Source of the DNA: a bacterium
Lineage (GTDB): Bacteria > UBA9089 > CG2-30-40-21 > SBAY01
Direction of reading: 5' to 3'
DNA: 19,914 nucleotides
Assembly: GCA_030018635.1 (NCBI GenBank)
Contig: JASEHU010000006.1
Span: 1 to 19,914 of the forward strand
Of the stretch, positions 13,639 to 19,914 are shown in pieces. The notes beneath the pieces are model-generated. The model did no database searches and was not told where the DNA came from. It worked only from the letters and a program-made list of their open reading frames with translations. The position numbers were made by a program, and so were the translations under genes. Position 1 is the stretch's first letter. Each line of letters opens with the position of its first letter.

Positions 13639-13727
13639 AAATTTTTAGTAAGCGGATTTAGCAGATTAAACGGATAATAAAAATAAAATAATCCGATTAA
13701 TCCGCTAAATCCGCTTACTAAAAATTT
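13639..13727. repeat. 37-bp inverted repeat between proA and smc
   Basis: Arms 13639-13675 and 13691-13727 match at 35 of 37 positions; the loop is 15 nt of A/T. The arms hold GCGGATTTAGC-type direct units. It lies between the two divergent promoters and separates them without touching either -35 box. Confidence 0.85.
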
Positions 13728-13754
13728 GTAAAATTCGTGATAAAAAAGTTTTTC

Positions 13755-13783
13755 TTGACAAAATGGGAATTTGAAATTATACT
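13755..13783 (+). promoter_or_regulatory. Promoter for smc
   Basis: TTGACA (13755-13760), 17-nt spacer, TATACT (13778-13783). Unlike the leaderless genes, 25 nt follow before the ATG and include the Shine-Dalgarno GGAGGAG (13794-13800). Confidence 0.85.
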
Positions 13784-13808
13784 TAATTATAGTGGAGGAG
13801 AAAATTTT

Positions 13809-16800
13809 ATGCCTTTTTTTAAGAAACTTACCATTTTTGGTTTTAAGTCCTTTGCTGAGAAAACTACCTTTAAATTTCATGAAGGCTTTACCGCTATCGT
13901 CGGACCTAATGGTTGTGGTAAAAGCAATATCTATGATGCCATCCGCTGGGTATTAGGTGAACAGAATTCTTACCTATTACGCTGTCCCTCAATGACTAAT
14001 GTGATTTTCAATGGTAGTGCCGACCAAAAACCACTTGGGGTAGCCGAGGTATCCCTGACCATTGGCAATTCTTCTAAAATCCTTCCCATTGAGTTTAATG
14101 AAGTAACCATTACCCGCAGATTATATCGTTCTGGGGAAAGCGAATATTTATTAAACAAAGCCCCTTGCCGATTGAAGGATATTACCCACCTGTTTTTAGA
14201 TACCGGGTTAGGCCATTCTCCTTATTCCCTGATAGAACAAAATAAGGTCGATTTTATCGTTAATTCCAAATCCCAGGAAAGAAGGGCGATATTCGAAGAG
14301 GCGGCAGGGATTGCTAAATACAAGGTAAAAAAACAAGAGGCAATCTCTAAATTACAACTTACCTCACAAAATCTTCTTCGAATCGATGACTTATTGTCCG
14401 AAATTTGCCGACAAAAAGATGCACTTTATCGTCAGGCAAAAAAGGCTCAATCTTACCAACAACTTAGAGAAGAACTACAAAAATTGGAAATAACCCAGAA
14501 TGTCGATGAGTATAAAATCCTTCAGGGTGCTTATCAGTCTTGCTTAAAGGAATATGAAAGAATTTCTGATGAGTTTAAACAGGTGGATGCTCACCTGACA
14601 CAATTAGACTCACTTTTGAGTGATAAAAAACTAACACTAAAAAACAAGGAAGAAGAGATAAGAAATCTTCAACCTATTGTCTTTAATTTGGCACAGGAAA
14701 TGCAGAAACTCAATGGTCATCTTCTCCAACAAAAGGAAAGGGAAACTAATCTTAATTCACAATTAGCCCGTATTCAAACCGAGATTGATTCATCGAAAGA
14801 GAAGATTTGTAAATTGAATGAGGAAATTTTGTCCCAGGAAAAAAGCAAAGAAGAGTCATCAAAAAACTTAATGGAAACCATTCAAAATCTAAGTCAGCAG
14901 GAAACCCTTCTGTCCCAATTAGAAAAGGAAAAGGAAGATAAGGTGTCTCAATTGGATGATGCCAAGATTGGCATGATTGACTTTTTAAATCAATTGGCAC
15001 ATATCCGTAATCAATTGACTCAGGCACAAATAGAGGAGAAAAATATAAACCAGAGGATACAGCGATTGATTCAGGAGGAAGAAAAGATTAAAGGTAAAAA
15101 AGAGACGATTGAGAAAGGTCTGGCTGAATTAGAAAAACAAATCAAGGAAGGAGAATCTCAGACGGATAGCTTAAAGAAAAGGTTAGATCGATTGCAAACC
15201 CAGAAGGAACAAAAAACCACCACGGCAAATAAAATCGAGTCGGAAATGCTCAGACTTCGTGAAGATATTAAATCCGGTTCAGGGAGATTACATACCTTAC
15301 AGGAATTACAGAAAAATCTTGATGGCTATTTCCCTGGAGTCAGGGCGATTCTCGGCTCAAAGGAATCAACACCCGATGCATTAAGGGTTGTCGCTGATTT
15401 AATTGATTTTGATTTGAAATTCGAGCAGGCAATAGAGACGGCATTAGGAGAAAATCTCCAGGCTATTGTCCTTAAAACAGCTGCCCATGCAGAACAATTA
15501 ATTGCCTTTCTCAAGCAGAAAAAGGCACAAAGGGTTACCTTTATCCCCCTGGATGGTCTCAAGGTAATCCCACCATTACAAAAAGCCTATGATGAAGAGG
15601 GTGTAATTGGCAAGGCATTAGATTTGATTACCTATGATAAAGAATTTGCCCCGGCATTTCAGTATCTCTTAGGTAATGTATTGATAGTCAAAGATATGCC
15701 TACCGCCGCTAAAATCATAAAAAATTCCCCTGATTACCTGCGGATAGTTACCCTGGAAGGTGAATTGCTCGACTCCTCTGGAATCATTCAGGGAGGATTA
15801 CCGAGAACCGCAGGCTTGAGTTTAATCAGCCGCAAAAAAGAGATACTTGAGTTGAGTAAGAAAATAATGGATCTTGACTCTCAATTAAGGGATTTCGAGA
15901 AAAAGAAAATTCAATTAGCCTCGGAATTATCATCTATCCAATTTGAGTTGACCAATCTCCAGGTAAATCTTCATTCACAAGAAATCAAGGTCTCTAATTT
16001 AAAACGCGATCTGTATCAGACAAATGCACTTAAAGAGGAAAATTCAAGACAAATCACCTCACTTATGGATGAAAAAGGCAATTTGGCACAGGAACTTATT
16101 AAAGTCAAAACAGAAGCTGAAAAATTCCAGAAAGAAGAGACGGAAAAAAACACCGTAAATGCAGAAAGCCAGAGACTCATTTCCATACTTGTCGAGGAGG
16201 TAAAGGCAAAAGAGGCGATTATCAAGGATAAGGCATCAGAGGTAACCCAGACTCGGGTGAAATTTGCCCAACTTACACAATTGGAAGAAAGCCAGAATCT
16301 TACCTCAAACAGACTTAAACAGGGGCTATCCGATTTAGAAAAGGAAATATCAAGATTGATTGAGGAGTTTGATTGGCTTTTGAAGGAAAAGGAGCGCGAG
16401 GCAAGAAAGAAGATTGACTTTGAGCGGGAGATAGAGGATATTGTTAAAGAAAAAGAGGAAGGGGAGAATATTCTGAATAAATTTCAGCAAGAACTCAAAA
16501 TTCTCCAGGGGTCTATTTCAGACATGGAAGAAGGATTTAAAACAGGGCATCAAAAAGAGGCTGATTATAAAAATAACCTGCATCAACTTGAATTACAATC
16601 CACCGAACATAAACTGAAGATGGAGAATATTGCTAAATATCTGGAACAAGAATATAGTCTGACAGATCTGGCTGGTCTGACCTGTTTGACTGGTCTGACC
16701 ACACAAGAATTATTAGAAAATATCCAAAAATGCAGGCAGAGGTTAGAATCATACAAAGAGATAAATTTAATGGCTCCGGCGGAATATGAGGAGATAAAAA

Positions 16801-17363
16801 AGCGGTTTGAATTCCTGAATTCACAACGGGAGGATTTGATTAATGCCAAAGAGGATTTGACAAACCTCATCCAGCAAATCGATACGACATCTAAGGAATT
16901 GTTTGATAAGACATTTGCAGAGGTTTCGACCAATTTTACCGCTATTGTCAAAAATTTATTTGAAGGTGGGACAGGGGCATTAAAATTGACTAATGGTGCC
17001 TCCCCACAAGAACCTGGAGTAGAAATAAGCGTTCAACCGCCTGGGAAAAGGCTGCAAAGTATATCATTACTCTCTGGTGGTGAAAAGGCATTGGTTTCGA
17101 TTTGCCTGTTATTTGCGATTTTCCTGCATAAACCCAGTCCTTTCTGCGTCTTAGATGAGATAGATGCCTCACTTGACGAGGCGAATGTCGGTCGGTTTAA
17201 TAAATTACTTAATTCCTTTGCTGGAAAGACACAATTTATCCTCATCACCCACAATAAATTAACGATTACTTACGCCTCGACGCTTTACGGTATTACTATG
17301 GAGGTTCCCGGCGTTTCGAAACTCCTGTCTGTTCAATTAGAAAAAATGGTTAATTCTGAGTAA
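13809..17363 (+). CDS. smc: Chromosome segregation protein SMC
   Basis: 1184 aa, the standard bacterial SMC length. ATP-driven chromosome condensation and segregation, working as a homodimer with ScpA/ScpB (neither is in the window). N-terminal head: FGFKSFAEKT and Walker A GPNGCGKS (32-39). Coiled coil 1 spans about 170-500; the hinge about 504-677 (GYFPGVRAILG ... QGGLPRTAGLSLISRKKEI); coiled coil 2 about 680-1000. C-terminal head: INLMAPAEYEEIKKRFEFL, ABC signature LLSGGEKAL, Walker B FCVLDEIDASLDEANV, and the switch His in ILITHNKLT. The ATG at 13809 follows GGAGGAG and gives the normal MPFFKKLTIFGFKSF start; a GTG at 13737 overlaps the promoter and is rejected. Residues about 951-966 (SLTDLAGLTCLTGLTTQE region) come from short tandem DNA repeats. 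Confidence 0.98.
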   Translation: MPFFKKLTIFGFKSFAEKTTFKFHEGFTAIVGPNGCGKSNIYDAIRWVLGEQNSYLLRCPSMTNVIFNGSADQKPLGVAEVSLTIGNSSKILPIEFNEVTITRRLYRSGESEYLLNKAPCRLKDITHLFLDTGLGHSPYSLIEQNKVDFIVNSKSQERRAIFEEAAGIAKYKVKKQEAISKLQLTSQNLLRIDDLLSEICRQKDALYRQAKKAQSYQQLREELQKLEITQNVDEYKILQGAYQSCLKEYERISDEFKQVDAHLTQLDSLLSDKKLTLKNKEEEIRNLQPIVFNLAQEMQKLNGHLLQQKERETNLNSQLARIQTEIDSSKEKICKLNEEILSQEKSKEESSKNLMETIQNLSQQETLLSQLEKEKEDKVSQLDDAKIGMIDFLNQLAHIRNQLTQAQIEEKNINQRIQRLIQEEEKIKGKKETIEKGLAELEKQIKEGESQTDSLKKRLDRLQTQKEQKTTTANKIESEMLRLREDIKSGSGRLHTLQELQKNLDGYFPGVRAILGSKESTPDALRVVADLIDFDLKFEQAIETALGENLQAIVLKTAAHAEQLIAFLKQKKAQRVTFIPLDGLKVIPPLQKAYDEEGVIGKALDLITYDKEFAPAFQYLLGNVLIVKDMPTAAKIIKNSPDYLRIVTLEGELLDSSGIIQGGLPRTAGLSLISRKKEILELSKKIMDLDSQLRDFEKKKIQLASELSSIQFELTNLQVNLHSQEIKVSNLKRDLYQTNALKEENSRQITSLMDEKGNLAQELIKVKTEAEKFQKEETEKNTVNAESQRLISILVEEVKAKEAIIKDKASEVTQTRVKFAQLTQLEESQNLTSNRLKQGLSDLEKEISRLIEEFDWLLKEKEREARKKIDFEREIEDIVKEKEEGENILNKFQQELKILQGSISDMEEGFKTGHQKEADYKNNLHQLELQSTEHKLKMENIAKYLEQEYSLTDLAGLTCLTGLTTQELLENIQKCRQRLESYKEINLMAPAEYEEIKKRFEFLNSQREDLINAKEDLTNLIQQIDTTSKELFDKTFAEVSTNFTAIVKNLFEGGTGALKLTNGASPQEPGVEISVQPPGKRLQSISLLSGGEKALVSICLLFAIFLHKPSPFCVLDEIDASLDEANVGRFNKLLNSFAGKTQFILITHNKLTITYASTLYGITMEVPGVSKLLSVQLEKMVNSE
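16657..16700 (+). repeat. Short tandem repeat within the smc coiled coil
   Basis: CTGGTCTGACC occurs exactly at 16672-16682 and 16690-16700, with diverged copies (GTCTGACAG, TTTGACTG) next to them. In frame it yields an AGLTCLTGLT peptide that interrupts the charged coiled-coil pattern shortly before the C-terminal head. Confidence 0.7.
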
Positions 17364-17413
17364 GAGAAGGAGCAAGGAAGCAGGGAAGCAAGGAAGGGAG
17401 GAAAGGAAGAATC

Positions 17414-17481
17414 TTGTTCGGGGGAGCTGTCCTCAAACTCGTTGAGGCTTTCAATAGCGTGTGGGACGGAAGCCCGAACAA
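17414..17481 (+). ncRNA. Candidate structured RNA or terminator downstream of smc
   Basis: Outer stem TTGTTCGGG (17414-17422) / CCCGAACAA (17473-17481), 9 bp. It encloses hairpin CCTCAA (17431-17436) / TTGAGG (17442-17447) with loop ACTCG, and a second helix CTTTC (17448-17452) / GGAAG (17468-17472). Together these make a three-way junction. AAATTTTTG follows, which could act in termination. I do not recognise a known riboswitch class. It starts 50 nt after the smc stop and ends 8 nt before the next -35 box. Confidence 0.4.
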
Positions 17482-17489
17482 AATTTTTG

Positions 17490-17518
17490 TTGAAAAAACT
17501 AAGTGATTGAAGTATAAT
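17490..17518 (+). promoter_or_regulatory. Promoter for the LTD surface-protein gene
   Basis: TTGAAA (17490-17495), 17-nt spacer, TATAAT (17513-17518), then 9 nt to the ATG at 17528, so a leaderless message is predicted. This also argues against the TTG start at 17507, which lies inside the promoter. Confidence 0.8.
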
Positions 17519-17527
17519 TTAAGAGCA

Positions 17528-18952
17528 ATGTGGAAAAGGGTAATAATTATCCTTTTAGTTGTTATAAAAGTAGAGGTAGCCAGAACGCAAGAACGAATAA
17601 TCTTTAATGAAGTTATGTATGATGCCCCATCATTTGCAGGAGACACCAATGGTGAGTGGGTAGAACTTTATAATACTACTGACAATACCATTAATATTTC
17701 TAACTGGGTATTTAATGATGGAGCAAGTGATAAAATCATTCCCCCAGGGACGACAATTACCCCTTATGGATATATAGTTTTAATAGAAAGGGTAGGGACA
17801 TTTACTGCCTATAATTACCCGGGCACTATTAATACAGTGGAGATAGGGAACTTCTCTTTAAATGATAGTACGGATACCCTAACCTTAAAAAATGCCTCCT
17901 TAAATATCATCGATAAATTGGAATATGATAAAAAGTGGGGGGTAGGGACGATGAATAGTGGAAGAACATTGGAAAAGATATACCCTCTGGGCTCAAATAC
18001 CGATTTTTATTGGGCTTCCTCTAAAATCCCTTACCCTTATGGCAGTCCTGGGCAACAAAATAGTGTTTATTTGGATATCCCTGCTATTCAAAGAGTTAGG
18101 TTGCTTATCAACGAGATTATGTTTTCAGATAGCCATGATTGGGTTGAGGTCTATTGTGTGGACGATGGGAATTTGGGCAAGGGTACCCAAATAAACGGAT
18201 TTTACTTTGATGACTTAGATGGGAATAAGGATAAGGTAGTGGGAACATGTACTATCCGTACCGGTGAATTCCTATTACTACATTATGGAATTCAAGGACA
18301 GGATGATACGGAAGGAATCAATGGTAAGATAAACCTCTTTACTCAGAGCAAATTTATTACTTCTACCACTGACCAGATGATAATTTATAATTTATTGGAT
18401 GAAATAATAGATGCCGTGTGCTGGGCTAACAATACGCCACCCTCATATGAAGAGAAAGATTGGAATGAACTTATTACCGCAGGAGCGTGGCAAGGGGAGG
18501 CAATTGATAGCACAAAGGTATCGGCAGGACAATCAATTGCCAGAAATGGAGATACCAAAACTAAAAATGACTGGTATGTTGCTTCTGTTCCCACCCCGGG
18601 ATTACCTAATAATCTGACTTCCCAGGCGGCAGACCCGCCGCAGGCTAAGGTGATAAATATAATCAACAAGACCTTTGCCCCACAAGAAGGCAAGCAAACT
18701 ACCATTATTTATTCACTTTCAAAATCCGCCGCGGTTTCCATAAGAATCTATGATATTAGAGGTAGATTGGTTAAAAGGTTAATCGAGCAGGAATACCAAA
18801 TAGCCAAGGAAGAAAACATGGTTAGTTGGGATGGTCGGGACGAATCGGGTGAAATTCTACCTATTGGAGTGTATATTTGTTATGTAGAAGCAGTAGGTGA
18901 CGGTGGTTCATCCGCGGATAAGGTAACCCTGATTCTGGCTAAGAGATTATAA
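17528..18952 (+). CDS. Secreted protein with two lamin-tail domains and a FlgD-Ig-like C-terminus
   Basis: 474 aa. An N-terminal signal-like stretch (MWKRVIIILLVVIKVEV) leads to lamin-tail domain 1 at about 22-185 (IIFNEVMYDAP ... GEWVELYN ... ISNWVFNDG) and domain 2 at about 195-365 (LLINEIMFSDSHDWVEVY). The end, about 380-474, is a FlgD-Ig-like/sorting-tail module: IRIYDIRGRLVKRL ... VSWDGRDESGEILPIGVYICYV. Lamin-tail domains occur in many secreted bacterial proteins and are thought to mediate binding or anchoring at the cell surface; the catalytic role, if any, is unknown. The C-terminal module resembles type IX-style sorting tails. The PorV-like gene follows after 11 nt, so the two are co-transcribed. 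Confidence 0.87.
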   Translation: MWKRVIIILLVVIKVEVARTQERIIFNEVMYDAPSFAGDTNGEWVELYNTTDNTINISNWVFNDGASDKIIPPGTTITPYGYIVLIERVGTFTAYNYPGTINTVEIGNFSLNDSTDTLTLKNASLNIIDKLEYDKKWGVGTMNSGRTLEKIYPLGSNTDFYWASSKIPYPYGSPGQQNSVYLDIPAIQRVRLLINEIMFSDSHDWVEVYCVDDGNLGKGTQINGFYFDDLDGNKDKVVGTCTIRTGEFLLLHYGIQGQDDTEGINGKINLFTQSKFITSTTDQMIIYNLLDEIIDAVCWANNTPPSYEEKDWNELITAGAWQGEAIDSTKVSAGQSIARNGDTKTKNDWYVASVPTPGLPNNLTSQAADPPQAKVINIINKTFAPQEGKQTTIIYSLSKSAAVSIRIYDIRGRLVKRLIEQEYQIAKEENMVSWDGRDESGEILPIGVYICYVEAVGDGGSSADKVTLILAKRL

Positions 18953-18963
18953 AAAAGGGAAAT

Positions 18964-19755
18964 ATGTGGCGAGTTATTTTCAGCTTGATACTAATTTCTA
19001 ATATGTCCGAGGCGTCTTTTGAAAGCAGGGCTTTGAGCGTGCGTGCGGAAGGAATGGGTGGGGCATTTACTGCCTTAGCGGATGATGCCGGGGCTATCTT
19101 TTATAATCCGGCAGGATTGGCTCAAATCACACTTCAGGAAGTTACCTGCCTGCGGACACATCCTTTTGACATGTCGGAATTGGAACAAAATCTCATCACC
19201 TATCTTCAGCCGACCCAAAAAGGTGGAAGGGGATTTTCATACCTACAATTTACTGACTCCGATAGTTATAAAGAAACACAGCTACTCTTTAGTGCCAGCA
19301 CCTTTATCAGTAAAAATCTTTGCCTTGGAGTTAGTCTTAAACAAATGGGTTTAAAGATTGATGGCTATGGAGATACGTCTAAATTTGGAATAGATGCAGG
19401 TGGGTTATATGAAATTAGCCCCAAAATAAAAATCGGCATCGTCGGGTTTAATCTTAACCATCCTTTAGATACAGAAAAAAGTTATAATGTAGGCTTATGT
19501 ATTAGACCAATACTAAATCTTTTAATCACCATTGATGTAGAGAAAACCGAAAGATTTAATTCCGAGATTAAGTTTGGACAGGAGATTTGGATTACAAATA
19601 ACCTCTGTCTTCGAGTTGGTCTTAAGAAACATACGCTTACTCAACCTACTTTAGGATTAGGAATATTGACTGGCACGAGCGAGTTTGATTATAGTTGTGT
19701 CTTTCACCCTGACCTGGGTGCAACACATCTTTATTCTTTTACCAAGTGGTTTTAA
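18964..19755 (+). CDS. PorV/UPF0164-like outer-membrane beta-barrel protein
   Basis: 263 aa. A signal-like N-terminus (MWRVIFSLILISNMSEA) is followed by the family hallmark SVRAEGMGGAFTALADDAG-AIFYNPAGLA (25-53). Alternating hydrophobic strands then run to the end, and the last residue is Phe (KWF), as expected for barrel assembly by BamA. Related PorV proteins act as shuttles or receptors for cargo carrying C-terminal sorting domains, though many homologues in candidate phyla are uncharacterised. The Shine-Dalgarno AAAGGGA lies just before the ATG, 11 nt after the LTD gene. At 263 aa it is shorter than many relatives (often 300-400 aa), so it may be a smaller barrel. Confidence 0.85.
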   Translation: MWRVIFSLILISNMSEASFESRALSVRAEGMGGAFTALADDAGAIFYNPAGLAQITLQEVTCLRTHPFDMSELEQNLITYLQPTQKGGRGFSYLQFTDSDSYKETQLLFSASTFISKNLCLGVSLKQMGLKIDGYGDTSKFGIDAGGLYEISPKIKIGIVGFNLNHPLDTEKSYNVGLCIRPILNLLITIDVEKTERFNSEIKFGQEIWITNNLCLRVGLKKHTLTQPTLGLGILTGTSEFDYSCVFHPDLGATHLYSFTKWF

Positions 19756-19761
19756 ACCACT
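19745..19761. repeat. 8-bp hairpin over the porV-like stop codon
   Basis: AGTGGTTT, T, AAACCACT. AGTGGTT recurs at 19861-19867. It has no T-run, so it is a stem-loop of unknown role rather than a typical terminator. Confidence 0.5.
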
Positions 19762-19810
19762 GATTCTATAATGATTGAAATTCACAAGTCTTTTTGCCTG
19801 TGTAACATCT

Positions 19811-19838
19811 GTCTGCCGTGTCAACGGCGTAGGCAGGA
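19811..19838. repeat. Intergenic hairpin repeat at the right edge
   Basis: GCCGT (19815-19819) pairs with ACGGC (19824-19828), loop GTCA. Outer TGCC/GGCA and GTC/GAC add further pairing. It is GC-rich against an AT-rich background. Nothing else supported was seen between 19762 and 19914. Confidence 0.5.
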
Positions 19839-19914
19839 CGGTAAGAAAAGTCGAGCCAATAGTGGTTCATAACATTTGATATTGTGGGTGCTCCAGTAGT
19901 CAGAATTCAGGAGT

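Noticed and set aside
13587..13880. 98-residue N-terminal extension of ProA
   Set aside because: It crosses the proA promoter and a 37-bp inverted repeat, overlaps the smc start, and has low-complexity AT-rich codons.
17414..17481. c-di-GMP (GEMM) or cobalamin riboswitch, prompted by GGGACGGAAGC
   Set aside because: The required conserved cores and tetraloop/receptor pattern are missing, and it lies before, not after, the LTD promoter.

Overview
The window looks like chromosome of an AT-rich, diderm, probably uncultivated bacterium. Housekeeping genes (pabB, purN, nadD, proA, smc, two tRNAs) sit beside a PorV-like outer-membrane protein and a lamin-tail/FlgD-Ig surface protein, a pairing common in candidate-phylum genomes. 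I cannot place the phylum from sequence alone. Intergenic DNA is crowded with inverted repeats, many of them built from 7-8 bp purine/pyrimidine-asymmetric units.

Layout. (a) 39-3721, minus strand: a tight four-gene operon encoding a Fic-family AMP-transferase, a 71-aa protein, a 211-aa protein with a possible winged helix, and a GHKL ATPase with coiled coil and beta-rich C-terminal region. This is the accessory, possibly defence-like part and it abuts the window edge. (b) 3857-6033: pabB and purN, transcribed divergently from back-to-back promoters. (c) 6037-6378: tRNA-Val(UAC) and tRNA-Asp(GUC), the first enclosed by 51-bp perfect inverted repeats. (d) 6421-6609: a 171-bp MITE-like element with 17-bp terminal inverted repeats and a 9-bp target duplication. 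(e) 6618-8195: a DUF3782-type PD-(D/E)XK protein and a double-HhH ComEA-like protein. (f) 8258-10386, minus: a GT4 glycosyltransferase and an extended SDR sugar epimerase/dehydratase with 4-bp overlap. (g) 10796-13586, minus: an unknown 165-aa protein, nadD and proA. (h) 13755-17363, plus: smc. (i) 17490-19755, plus: the LTD/FlgD-Ig protein and the PorV-like protein.

Two themes cut across the genes. First, four genes (fic, purN, proA and the LTD gene) have a sigma70-like promoter with a 17-18 bp spacer whose -10 box ends only 9-10 nt before the start codon, so their mRNAs should be leaderless; operon-internal genes and smc have Shine-Dalgarno sites instead. Second, short repeats have entered or abut coding sequences (pabB linker and leader, nadD N-terminus, SDR C-terminus, SMC coiled coil), and one repeat-hairpin element carries a target duplication, which suggests that at least some of these repeats move.
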